Assembly: GCA_900319835.1 (NCBI GenBank)
Contig: ONPY01000052.1
Location: 1 to 17,316, forward strand
DNA length: 17,316 bases
Reading direction: 5' to 3'
DNA from: an uncultured Eubacteriales bacterium
GTDB lineage: Bacteria > Bacillota_A > Clostridia > Oscillospirales > Oscillospiraceae
Below are positions 1 through 6,769 of this stretch, piece after piece (within the stretch, counting starts at the first letter, position 1; each line of letters begins with the position of its first letter). The notes under the pieces were generated by a model that was not told the DNA's origin, did no database searches, and worked only from the letters and a program-made list of their open reading frames with translations. A program made the translations under genes and the position numbers.

Positions 1-12
1 GTGCCACATAGC

Positions 13-62
13 ACCTAATACGAAGGAGCATGTGGCGCGCCACATGCTCCTTCGTATTAGGT
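13..62. repeat. Perfect 50-bp palindrome
   Basis: Bases 13-37 are the exact reverse complement of 38-62, with no mismatch and no spacer; the centre holds GGCGCGCC (34-41). As RNA it would form a stem of more than 20 bp with a minimal loop. A T-rich stretch (62-70) follows on the plus strand, so it may be the terminator of a gene lying left of the window. A role as a recombination or protein-binding site cannot be excluded. Confidence 0.75.
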
Positions 63-110
63 TTCTTCTTGCTCTACCCCAACTATTGACATAGAGCCAT
101 ACACAAACAG

Positions 111-155
111 AAAAAGGGATCGCTGCAAAATGAGAATTTTGCAGCGATCCCTTTT
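111..155 (-). terminator. Rho-independent terminator of the J-domain operon
   Basis: A 20-bp perfect stem (112-131 with 136-155) closes a four-base loop, and on the minus strand it runs into five Ts (111-115). It lies just past the stop codon of the J-domain gene (169). On the plus strand the stem also ends in four Ts, so it may work in both directions. Apart from this hairpin and the palindrome at 13-62, bases 1-168 hold nothing I recognise. Confidence 0.85.
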
Positions 156-168
156 GTATATAGAACGA

Positions 169-864
169 TCAGCAGCAGAGAATGAAGGGCAGGCACCGCC
201 CGCCGGAACAGATGGAGGCCGCGCACAAACCCAGCCACAGGGGATTGAGATTGATGGAGCGGGCATAGCCCCCGGCGTAGCGGTCGTAGAAGTCGCCGCC
301 GGACTGCAGCTGCTGGAGCAGCCGCCGGTACTCCTCGTTATCGGGCTCGATCTCCACGGCGCGTTTGGCGTGTTCCAACGCCGCCACCTTGTTGCCGAGA
401 TACATGTTCGCTCCGGCGGAGAGATAGTACCACTTGCCGTCCCGTTCGGGGATCGGCACGCCGGAGAGGGCGGTCAGCGCCTCGCGGTACATGCCGTTGC
501 GGATGTAGTTCTTGGCGGCGGTGTACTCGCTGCGCTCGGTCTGCTGTGCCTGCTGGGCCTGCTGCCAGGCGTTCCAACCCGTCCACGCGCCCCAGTCATA
601 CTGCTGGTAGGCGTTGCCGGCGTATCCGTAACCCGGGCCGCCGGAGCTGCCGTAGCTCTGCTGGGCATAGGGGCCGGCCTGTGCCGTGCCGTTTTTGATC
701 TGGTCATAGGCGGCGTTGATGTCGTTCATCTTCCGGGCGGCTTCCTCATCTCCGGGGTTGAGATCAGGATGATATTTCTTTGTCAGCTCGCGGTAGGCCT
801 TCTTGATCTCCTCGTCGGAGGCGTCCGGGGCCACACCCAATACCTTGTAAGGATCCTGAACCAT
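169..864 (-). CDS. J-domain (DnaJ-like) protein with TPR-like middle and Cys-rich tail
   Basis: This 231-residue protein begins with a complete J domain (about residues 4-60) carrying the HPD tripeptide at 32-34, which in this family stimulates the ATPase of an Hsp70 (DnaK) partner. A Gly/Gln/Tyr-rich linker (about 60-110) follows, then a helical TPR-like section (about 113-195). The tail is hydrophobic with several cysteines (about 205-231), ending in Cys-Cys. The DnaJ zinc-finger and C-terminal substrate domains are absent, so it is a specialised co-chaperone and not DnaJ itself. Its ATG overlaps the stop codon of the upstream DUF5685 gene by one base, showing translational coupling. The tail may anchor it to the membrane or bind metal; that is inference. 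The J-domain call is secure, the client is unknown. Confidence 0.9.
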   Translation of the reverse strand: MVQDPYKVLGVAPDASDEEIKKAYRELTKKYHPDLNPGDEEAARKMNDINAAYDQIKNGTAQAGPYAQQSYGSSGGPGYGYAGNAYQQYDWGAWTGWNAWQQAQQAQQTERSEYTAAKNYIRNGMYREALTALSGVPIPERDGKWYYLSAGANMYLGNKVAALEHAKRAVEIEPDNEEYRRLLQQLQSGGDFYDRYAGGYARSINLNPLWLGLCAASICSGGRCLPFILCC

Positions 865-1685
865 TAGGCGTCCTTTCCGCCGAACTTCTGGTTGAAAGCC
901 AGCCAGAGCCCGACGCAGAGAATGTTCTGCAGCAGCTGCGTGTCCCGCACCAGCGGGAGCTTGTCAAACCAGAAGAGGCATTCGCCCAGCTGCATTTTCA
1001 AAATATCGCGGAAGCGCCGCTCGTTGTCCTGCCCGGCGAGGGAACGAAAGGCGTTGTAGCTGCCGGTTTTGACGTCCTCCTCCAGATCCATGGCGGCATC
1101 CAGCAGATAGAGAAAGCGGCCCAGAGCATGTCCCATGCGCCTCAGCGCGGGACTCCAGCGGTCCTCCCGCCAGACAAAGACCTCCGCCATCAGATCGCCA
1201 AAGCAGGCGGCCGCGGCATCGGGCGCCTCCTCGCCGCTCTTTTCAAGCTCACCCAGCGCGTCCAGCGCCTGGGTGATGGCCTGACACTGCCGGGGATAGC
1301 GCGACTGAATCCCGCGGTACCACGGCTCCAGCGTCTTGGCCTCGGCCAGGGCGGAGAGACTGCGGTCATCCCGCCAGTCATCCAGACACTTGAGATAGGC
1401 CAGGGCCAGATTCATGTTGGCCGCGTAATCGGAGATCTCGCTGCAGACATAGGTCTGCGCCTCCAGCGGGTGGCGGGGGCAGCGCTTCTGCGCCGTCTCC
1501 TCCTCCGGCTCGTAGAGGGAGCCCAGCAGCAACACGAGAAAGGTCATGTCGTAATTGAGCGTGAGCCGCGCCGGATGACCAAAGCAGCGCTCCAGACTGC
1601 GGCAGAGCCCGCAGTAGAGCTGTTGATAACGCTGCCGCTGATCGTCCTCCAGAACGCCCGCGGCAGCAACCAGATAACCAAACAT
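864..1685 (-). CDS. DUF5685 family protein, possible isoprenoid-synthase-like fold
   Basis: This 273-residue, largely helical protein fits the DUF5685 family by its opening (YCGLC at residues 24-28, more Cys at 34 and 69) and by its operon context. The family's function is unknown to me. Two acidic clusters stand out: DDWRDD at 102-107 and a D-x2-ED-x3-G-x-Y pattern at 200-210, preceded by D196. Head-to-head prenyl synthases (squalene and phytoene synthase) carry two Asp-rich motifs of this kind, the second reading DxxEDxxxGxxY. The spacing here, about 97 residues, is shorter than the roughly 125 in those enzymes. I infer possible fold kinship, not proven activity. It is the middle gene of the operon: 9 bases after the zinc-ribbon gene, one-base overlap with the J-domain gene. 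Confidence 0.8.
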   Translation of the reverse strand: MFGYLVAAAGVLEDDQRQRYQQLYCGLCRSLERCFGHPARLTLNYDMTFLVLLLGSLYEPEEETAQKRCPRHPLEAQTYVCSEISDYAANMNLALAYLKCLDDWRDDRSLSALAEAKTLEPWYRGIQSRYPRQCQAITQALDALGELEKSGEEAPDAAAACFGDLMAEVFVWREDRWSPALRRMGHALGRFLYLLDAAMDLEEDVKTGSYNAFRSLAGQDNERRFRDILKMQLGECLFWFDKLPLVRDTQLLQNILCVGLWLAFNQKFGGKDA

Positions 1686-1694
1686 ACGAAATAT

Positions 1695-2099
1695 TCAGCT
1701 CTTCCCGATAAAGGAATTGCCGCACTTGCGGCAGACGATTTTCAGCTTGCCGTGGCCGCGGGGGACACGCAGTGTGGTCTTGCAGGAGGGGCAGGTGAAA
1801 AACTTGTAGTCCTTCCGCTGCACCCACTTCTCCCTGCGGATCTTGAGATCGGCCGAGAGCTTGTAGCGGGCGCGTAGGTACTTGCCGTTTTCCTCGCGGC
1901 GGCGGACCAGGTTGCGCGAGAGCATCCGGAAATAGCTGTAGCCCAGCAGAGCGAAAACCGGCAGATAGGCAAGCCACCCCGCACTGCCCCGGAAAAAGGA
2001 CGCAAGGAGCAGCAGGACCAGATCCAGCCCCAGCAAAAACAGATTTAATTGATCGATGCCGTTTCTCCCGGCCATGAAACGCGCCAGTTTTTCCTTCAT
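1695..2099 (-). CDS. Small membrane protein with C-terminal zinc ribbon
   Basis: This 134-residue protein has two hydrophobic segments (about 18-36 and 40-58) forming a hairpin in the membrane, then a strongly basic stretch (about 62-98) rich in Arg and Lys. It ends in a four-cysteine zinc ribbon: CPSC at 103-106 and CRKC at 123-126. The ribbon should lie in the cytoplasm by the positive-inside rule. It is the first gene of the operon with DUF5685 and the J-domain protein, behind an extended -10 promoter. The start is ATG with a weak ribosome site (GGTGA). It may recruit RNA, protein or membrane partners through the ribbon, but no specific function can be read from the sequence. Confidence 0.8.
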   Translation of the reverse strand: MKEKLARFMAGRNGIDQLNLFLLGLDLVLLLLASFFRGSAGWLAYLPVFALLGYSYFRMLSRNLVRRREENGKYLRARYKLSADLKIRREKWVQRKDYKFFTCPSCKTTLRVPRGHGKLKIVCRKCGNSFIGKS

Positions 2100-2113
2100 G
2101 ATCTCACCAAGTC

Positions 2114-2129
2114 CTCTGAAAGTTCAGAG
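2114..2129. repeat. Inverted repeat in the leader of the zinc-ribbon operon
   Basis: CTCTGAA and TTCAGAG form perfect 7-base arms around two bases. The repeat sits between the -10 box (2133-2138) and the start codon (2099), close to the expected transcription start. It could be a repressor operator or a small leader hairpin; nothing in the window identifies a binding protein. Confidence 0.4.
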
Positions 2130-2132
2130 TCA

Positions 2133-2141
2133 ATTTTAGCA
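2133..2141 (-). promoter_or_regulatory. Extended -10 promoter of the zinc-ribbon/DUF5685/J-domain operon
   Basis: On the minus strand the sequence reads TGCTAAAAT: a TAAAAT -10 box with the TG of an extended -10. No convincing -35 box lies 16-18 bases upstream, which fits an extended -10 promoter. It leaves a leader of roughly 25-30 bases before the start codon at 2099. Confidence 0.5.
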
Positions 2142-2224
2142 CACAGCGGTGTGAAGGGATGAAAAATCTGTGAATTTCTGCGACGGTAGGATACCACAAA
2201 GTCCGACCATGCACAAGGGAAAAG

Positions 2225-2260
2225 AAAAAACAGACGCGGCGAAACATCGCCGCGTCCGTG
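2225..2260 (-). terminator. Rho-independent terminator of the DUF4914 gene
   Basis: A 10-bp GC-rich stem (2233-2242 with 2247-2256) closes a four-base loop and, on the minus strand, runs into six Ts (2225-2230). It lies 10 bases past the stop codon of the DUF4914 gene and separates it from the next operon on the same strand. Confidence 0.85.
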
Positions 2261-2270
2261 TGGGAAGCGA

Positions 2271-4169
2271 TCAGCGCAGATTCAGGGGGGTCAGCTCCAC
2301 GTAGTCCTCCAGCGGAGCGTCGTTCATCACCAGCTCGATGATCTGACGGCCAAGGGGATCCAGCTCGTCGGTCATGAACTGCTGCAGCTGTTCCTTGAAG
2401 AAGTCGGTGATGATCTTGGCACCGGCGTCAAAGCCCTCAAAGCCCAGCCAGGACTGCAGCTCCGGACGCAGGAAGGTGCGGCGGACATACTGGCCGTCCA
2501 GCTTCATCTCATCCAGCGAGTAGCCGAACAGGGGGCAGCGGGAGGGGACCAGGTGCTTCTTGCGGATCTGGCCGGTGCGGCGGGCCAGATACTCGCGGCT
2601 GATCCACTCGCCCATGAAGCCCACCTGGTAGGCGCCGATGTACTGGTTCGGCAGCAGGATGTTCAGGGTGTTGGGGCAGTCGAGCATCTGGTGGAGAAGG
2701 AGGTTTGCCTGCGTGACCTTCAGACCGGTGGAGAAGGGCCAGTAGGAGCCCACACCCTCGGCCTTCAGACCGCTGCCGGCGTTGGAGTCGGCGATGGAGG
2801 GGTTCTTGAAGCCGCGCGGGGCAATCAGACGCCACACCCAGGCCAGGGACACGGGCACCACCTGCAGCATGCCCATCACGCCGTAGTTGGGCGCCATCTT
2901 CGTGGAGGGGGGCATACGCACGCCAAAGGAGCGGACGTTGACCTCCTGGGGCTCATTGCCGGGGACAATGCCGTCGACCATGTCGCGCGGGATGATGACG
3001 CGGGGGTTGGAGCAGGGCTTGCCCGTGGAGTCCATGATGTGCTCCCAGATCAGGCAGGTGGAGCCGGGCACGCCGTCCATGTTGAAGAACTCCAGCGGCT
3101 CGGAGGGGTGGATGCTGATGCGCTCATACTCGGCATTCTTGCCGTAGCTGGTGTCGCCGTCCATGCGCAAAAACCAGCCGTCCTCGGCGTCGGCGATCTT
3201 CAGATAGCCGGAGCCGTCCTGAAAGTCCTTGTGGCTGAGCACCATGTCGTCGGCGATGGGGCGGATCTTGCAGGTCTCGGAGAGGTTGAGGTAGTACTTC
3301 TCACCGCTGACGGTGTGGATGCCCATGAGGATCTTGCTGTCGGGCTCGCGGTGGATCTCCTCCAGCATCTCGCTCTTGCCGCCGCCGGACGCGCCCTCAT
3401 GCATGAAGACGGTCTCGTTCTCATAGGGGGACTCCAGCATGGCCGCGGAGGCGTGGTTGGTGATCCAGCCCTCATGCTCGCCGATGTCCAGCAGCATGGA
3501 GAACACGCCCTTCTTGGCGGAGGGGCCGGGATAGAGGTTGTAGGAAAACACCTCGTGCAGCTTCTCGCTGCGCTGGTGTACCACGACCTGCTTGCCGTTG
3601 AAGTGGGTGTGCCGGAAGGGGGGCGCCACGTAGATGATGGCGCGCGGGTCAAAGACCTCGGGCACGTCATAGATGGACATGAAGCCCTGCATGTTGGCCA
3701 GGGACAGGGCAAAGAAAGCGGCGTTGACCGGGCAGATCATGAGGCTGTTGTAGCCGTAGTGCTTTCCGCCGGCCTTGAAGGGCAGCATGATCAGCTGCTG
3801 GTTGGACAGCCAGTCCATGGTCTCCTGGCGCAGCTTGGAGAAGGGGTAGCCGTAGCGGTCGATGAAGTAGGGCTTGTCGGAGGGCAGCTCGTCGCCGATG
3901 CGCATGCAGTCGGGATCGCGGCGGCGCATGTAGTCCTCCATGAAGTTGACCACGGTGCCGTTTTTGCAGCGGACGACCTCGGCCTCCTTGACCAGACCCT
4001 TGCCCTCGATGGGGTAGCACACGTCATAGCGGGAGGAATGGGTGGGGCCGTAGGCCATCTCCATCAGCTCCTCCTTGGACTCCGGATAGACCAGATAGCG
4101 GCTCTTCTGCAGGGCGGCTTTCAGGTCCTCCGGCAGAACAAATCGATTGAAATAATTATCAGTATACAA
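2271..4169 (-). CDS. DUF4914 family protein, P-loop kinase-like (HPr kinase/PEPCK type)
   Basis: This 632-residue soluble protein matches the DUF4914 family in length and overall sequence. It carries a P-loop, GASGGGKSE (259-267), and downstream PIADDMVLS (304-312). HPr kinase/phosphorylase has GxSGxGKSE followed by a VADD motif, and PEP carboxykinases share the same nucleotide-binding fold, so a nucleotide-dependent phosphotransfer activity is plausible. The substrate is unknown. The start codon is TTG: AGAGGG lies 7 bases upstream, the only nearby ATG is followed at once by a stop codon, and the next methionine is 36 residues inside conserved sequence. It is a single-gene unit with its own promoter and terminator. 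Being a PEPCK itself is unlikely, because the overall sequence is not that of the ATP- or GTP-type enzymes. Confidence 0.88.
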   Translation of the reverse strand: MYTDNYFNRFVLPEDLKAALQKSRYLVYPESKEELMEMAYGPTHSSRYDVCYPIEGKGLVKEAEVVRCKNGTVVNFMEDYMRRRDPDCMRIGDELPSDKPYFIDRYGYPFSKLRQETMDWLSNQQLIMLPFKAGGKHYGYNSLMICPVNAAFFALSLANMQGFMSIYDVPEVFDPRAIIYVAPPFRHTHFNGKQVVVHQRSEKLHEVFSYNLYPGPSAKKGVFSMLLDIGEHEGWITNHASAAMLESPYENETVFMHEGASGGGKSEMLEEIHREPDSKILMGIHTVSGEKYYLNLSETCKIRPIADDMVLSHKDFQDGSGYLKIADAEDGWFLRMDGDTSYGKNAEYERISIHPSEPLEFFNMDGVPGSTCLIWEHIMDSTGKPCSNPRVIIPRDMVDGIVPGNEPQEVNVRSFGVRMPPSTKMAPNYGVMGMLQVVPVSLAWVWRLIAPRGFKNPSIADSNAGSGLKAEGVGSYWPFSTGLKVTQANLLLHQMLDCPNTLNILLPNQYIGAYQVGFMGEWISREYLARRTGQIRKKHLVPSRCPLFGYSLDEMKLDGQYVRRTFLRPELQSWLGFEGFDAGAKIITDFFKEQLQQFMTDELDPLGRQIIELVMNDAPLEDYVELTPLNLR

Positions 4170-4222
4170 TAGAAATCCCTCTTTTTACATGAAATTTGAA
4201 TGGATAACCGTATCTTGTGACT

Positions 4223-4251
4223 ATTTTAACACCGCGACGCAGGAGTTTCAA
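4223..4251 (-). promoter_or_regulatory. Strong sigma-A-type promoter of the DUF4914 gene
   Basis: On the minus strand TTGAAA (4246-4251) is followed after 17 bases by TAAAAT (4223-4228), with TG placed for an extended -10. Both boxes match five of six consensus bases. The leader would be about 45 bases. This fits a well-expressed gene. Confidence 0.75.
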
Positions 4252-4355
4252 CGAACAAAAAAACCGAAAAAATGCCCGGATGCGGCGAGAAAAAAGCGCC
4301 CTAACTGTACAGATTCACCAATACGTCCCATTCTATGCATCCCATAAGGCGGCGG

Positions 4356-4384
4356 TTGAAAAAAATCGGGAAAGCGTGTAAACT
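4356..4384 (+). promoter_or_regulatory. Probable promoter of truA
   Basis: TTGAAA (4356-4361), a 17-base spacer and TAAACT (4379-4384) form a sigma-A-type promoter 32 bases before the truA start codon. It lies inside the open frame upstream of truA, which argues against an earlier start. The rest of 4252-4355 is AT-rich with no gene. Confidence 0.6.
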
Positions 4385-4415
4385 AAACAGCAGCGAAAAA
4401 GACAGGAGGACCGGC

Positions 4416-5174
4416 ATGAGGCGCAATTTCAGGCTCACCCTCTGCTATGACGGTACGCGCTACCGCGGTTGGCAGAAGCAGGGGAATACCGACAATACCA
4501 TCCAGGCCAGGCTGGAGACGCTGCTGTCCCGTCTGCTTGGGCAGACGGTGGAGCTGGCGGGCTCCGGGCGGACCGACGCGGGCGTCCACGCCAGACGTCA
4601 GGTCTGTTCCTTCCGGGCGGAGACGGAGATGAGCTGTGAGACGCTGCTCTCAGAGATCCGCCGTTACCTGCCGGAGGACATCGGCGCGCTCTCTCTCGAG
4701 GAGGCGGAACCCCGCTTTCACGCCCGGCTCAGCTGCCGCGAGAAAACCTACGTCTACCGCATCTGGAACAGCGAGAGCCCGGATGTGTTCGAGCGCCGTT
4801 ATCGCACGGCCTGGCCGGGAAGCCTTGACGAGGCGGCCATGCGCCGCGCCGCCGGTCTGCTGCTGGGAGAGCACGATTTCAGCGCCTTCTGCACTGCCAG
4901 AGGCAAAAAGAAATCCGCTGTGCGCACGCTTAAAAGCATTGAACTGATCCGAGAGGGGGAGGAGCTGCGGCTGGTCTTCACAGGTGACGGCTTTCTCTAC
5001 AACATGGTGCGCATCCTCACGGGCACCCTGCTGGAGGTCGGCAGCGGGCAGCGCAGCGCCGAGAGTGTCCGGGAAACATTGCAGTCAAAAAACCGGGTGC
5101 TGGCGGGCTTTACGGCCCCGCCCCAGGGGCTGTTCCTCTGGGAACTGTGCTACGGTGAAAGCGCTGAATTCTGA
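4416..5174 (+). CDS. truA: tRNA pseudouridine(38-40) synthase TruA
   Basis: TruA converts uridines 38, 39 and 40 of the tRNA anticodon arm to pseudouridine. The 252-residue protein has the usual family length, the N-terminal YDGTRYRGWQ block (11-20) and the catalytic loop GRTDAGVHA (51-59) with the nucleophilic Asp54. The HARLSCREKTYVYRI and HDFSAFC blocks, and the C-terminal FLYNMVRILTGTLLEVG block, are also present. The start at 4416 is chosen because AGGAGG lies directly upstream (4404-4409); the open frame extends 27 codons further, but those codons cover the promoter and do not resemble TruA. In many Firmicutes truA sits with ribosomal protein genes; here it stands ahead of the lar genes, with 84 bases between. 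Confidence 0.96.
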   Translation: MRRNFRLTLCYDGTRYRGWQKQGNTDNTIQARLETLLSRLLGQTVELAGSGRTDAGVHARRQVCSFRAETEMSCETLLSEIRRYLPEDIGALSLEEAEPRFHARLSCREKTYVYRIWNSESPDVFERRYRTAWPGSLDEAAMRRAAGLLLGEHDFSAFCTARGKKKSAVRTLKSIELIREGEELRLVFTGDGFLYNMVRILTGTLLEVGSGQRSAESVRETLQSKNRVLAGFTAPPQGLFLWELCYGESAEF

Positions 5175-5196
5175 AACACGCTGGGCGGAAACACCC

Positions 5197-5225
5197 TTGC
5201 ACAACGGCCCGAACCGCGGTAAGAT
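5197..5225 (+). promoter_or_regulatory. Possible promoter of the lar operon
   Basis: TTGCAC (5197-5202), 17 bases, TAAGAT (5220-5225), placed 33 bases before larB. The match is moderate. As no terminator is visible after truA, read-through from truA remains possible. Confidence 0.45.
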
Positions 5226-5258
5226 GAATCAAACAACAGATCACGGGAGTGTGAAAAC

Positions 5259-6011
5259 ATGGATAAAACCGAAATGACAGAGCTGCTGCACCAGGTGGCC
5301 GCCGGGACCGTCAGCCCCGAGGACGCGGCGCTGAAGCTCAAGATGCAGCCCTTTCAGGAGATCGGGGAATACGCCAAGGTGGACTTCCACCGGGGCATCC
5401 GGCAAGGCGTACCGGAGGTAATCTACGGCTCCGGCAAGACCAAAGAGCACATCCTCGGCATCGCAAAGGCCATGCGGGAAAACGGGCAGAAGACCGTGCT
5501 CATCACGCGCCTGACCCGGGAGGCGGCGGACTATGTGGCCGCCGAGCTGCCGCTGGACTACAACCCCCTGTCCCGGACCGGACTGGTTGGTGAGCTGCCG
5601 GCTCCCACCGGAAAGGGGAAGATCGTGGTGGCCACCGGCGGCACCAGCGACATCCCCGTGGCCGAGGAGGCCGCCGTCACGGCGGAAGCTCTGGGCAACG
5701 AGGTGGTGCGCCTGTACGACGTGGGCGTCTCCGGCATCCACCGTCTCCTGGGCAATATGGAGACCATCATGTCCGCAAGGTGCATCGTGGCCGTGGCCGG
5801 GATGGAGGGGGCGCTGCCCTCGGTCATCGGCGGCCTTGCCGACTGCCCGGTGATCGCCGTGCCCACCAGCGTGGGCTATGGGGCCAGCCTCGGCGGTATT
5901 GCGGCGCTGCTCTCCATGCTCAACTCCTGCGCCAGCGGGGTCTCGGTCGTGAACATCGACAACGGTTTCGGCGCCGGCTACATGGCCAGCATGATCAACC
6001 ACCTGGACTAA
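5259..6011 (+). CDS. larB: Nickel-pincer cofactor biosynthesis protein LarB
   Basis: LarB carries out the first step of nickel-pincer nucleotide synthesis: it carboxylates the pyridinium ring of nicotinic acid adenine dinucleotide and releases AMP. The C-terminal half is related to the PurE AIR carboxylase. The 250-residue protein has the expected length and pattern: the N-terminal AKVDFHRGIRQGVPEVIYG block (39-57), VATGGTSDIPVAEEAA (124-139), GMEGALPSVIGGL (181-193) with Glu183, and LNSCASGVSVVNIDNGFGAG (221-240) with Cys224. Cys224 corresponds to the cysteine that forms an adduct with substrate in the Lactobacillus enzyme. GGGAG lies upstream of the ATG. It is followed two bases later by larE, so the genes form one operon. 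Confidence 0.95.
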   Translation: MDKTEMTELLHQVAAGTVSPEDAALKLKMQPFQEIGEYAKVDFHRGIRQGVPEVIYGSGKTKEHILGIAKAMRENGQKTVLITRLTREAADYVAAELPLDYNPLSRTGLVGELPAPTGKGKIVVATGGTSDIPVAEEAAVTAEALGNEVVRLYDVGVSGIHRLLGNMETIMSARCIVAVAGMEGALPSVIGGLADCPVIAVPTSVGYGASLGGIAALLSMLNSCASGVSVVNIDNGFGAGYMASMINHLD

Positions 6012-6013
6012 AC

Positions 6014-6769
6014 ATGGAACTGAGAGATTTCTTTTTAGAACACCCCCGCGCGGCCCTGGCCTTTTCCGGCGGGGTGGATTCGTCCTATCTGCTGTACGCG
6101 GGACTCAGATGGGCGGAGGAACTGGGCGTGTACTTCGTCAAGTCCGCCTTTCAGCCGGAGTTTGAGCGGCGGGACGCGCTGCGTCTGGCGGAAGAACTGA
6201 ACGCCAGGGTGACGGTGCTGGAGGCGGACGTGCTCTCCTGCGCGGAGGTGACTGCCAATCCGCCCGACCGATGCTATTATTGCAAACGTGTTATTATGTC
6301 AACTATAAAGACCGCTGCCAAAGCGGACGGCTTCGACCTGGTGCTCGACGGCACCAATGCCAGCGACGACATCTCCGACCGCCCCGGCTTCAAGGCGCTG
6401 GGGGAGGAGGGCGTGCTGAGTCCCCTGCGGCTCTGCGGCCTGACCAAGGCGCGTATCCGGGAGCTGTCACACCAAGCCGGTCTTTTCACCTGGAACAAGC
6501 CCGCCTATGCCTGCCTTGCCACACGGGTAAAAACCGGGGAGACGATCACAGCGGAGACCCTGCGGGCCGTGGAGGCCGGTGAGGACGCGCTTTTTGCCCT
6601 GGGCTTTACGGACTTTCGCGTCCGCACGAGCCGGGGCGCGGCAAAGCTCCAGTTCATCCCGGAGCAGCTGCCGGAGGCCCAAAGGCGCTTTGACGAGATC
6701 CGGGACAGGCTGACGCCATATTTTACGCAGATCGACATCGACCCCGCGGGAAGGGAGAAAAGCAAATGA
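6014..6769 (+). CDS. larE: Sulfur transferase LarE of the nickel-pincer pathway (three-cysteine type)
   Basis: LarE is an ATP pyrophosphatase of the PP-loop family that adenylates the LarB product and adds sulfur, twice per cofactor. The 251-residue protein shows the PP-loop SGGVDS at 18-23 and WNKPAYACLATR at 160-171 with Cys167, equivalent to the sacrificial Cys176 of the Lactobacillus plantarum enzyme. It also has RCYYCK (86-91), adding Cys87 and Cys90. As I recall it, the L. plantarum protein has no cysteines there, whereas the Thermotoga-type enzyme uses three cysteines to hold a [4Fe-4S] cluster that can carry the sulfur. This copy therefore looks like the catalytic, cluster type; that is inference. 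The ATG at 6014 directly follows the larB stop, and the stop overlaps the larC start (ATGA). Confidence 0.94.
   Translation: MELRDFFLEHPRAALAFSGGVDSSYLLYAGLRWAEELGVYFVKSAFQPEFERRDALRLAEELNARVTVLEADVLSCAEVTANPPDRCYYCKRVIMSTIKTAAKADGFDLVLDGTNASDDISDRPGFKALGEEGVLSPLRLCGLTKARIRELSHQAGLFTWNKPAYACLATRVKTGETITAETLRAVEAGEDALFALGFTDFRVRTSRGAAKLQFIPEQLPEAQRRFDEIRDRLTPYFTQIDIDPAGREKSK

Noticed and set aside
130..867. A 245-codon plus-strand frame opposite the J-domain gene
   Set aside because: It begins inside the terminator hairpin and encodes a Val/Gly/Leu-rich shadow; the J domain on the other strand is unambiguous.
2553..4172. A 539-codon open frame on the plus strand opposite the DUF4914 gene
   Set aside because: The composition is repetitive Val/Gly/His/Ala without motifs, and the minus-strand frame has a promoter, ribosome site, terminator and family match.
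4335..4415. Earlier ATG for truA adding 27 residues
   Set aside because: The extra codons cover a TTGAAA-17-TAAACT promoter and do not resemble TruA; AGGAGG lies right before the ATG at 4416.
5780..6013. Extension of larE upstream into larB
   Set aside because: The 78 extra codons are out-of-frame larB sequence; the PP-loop protein begins naturally at the ATG at 6014.
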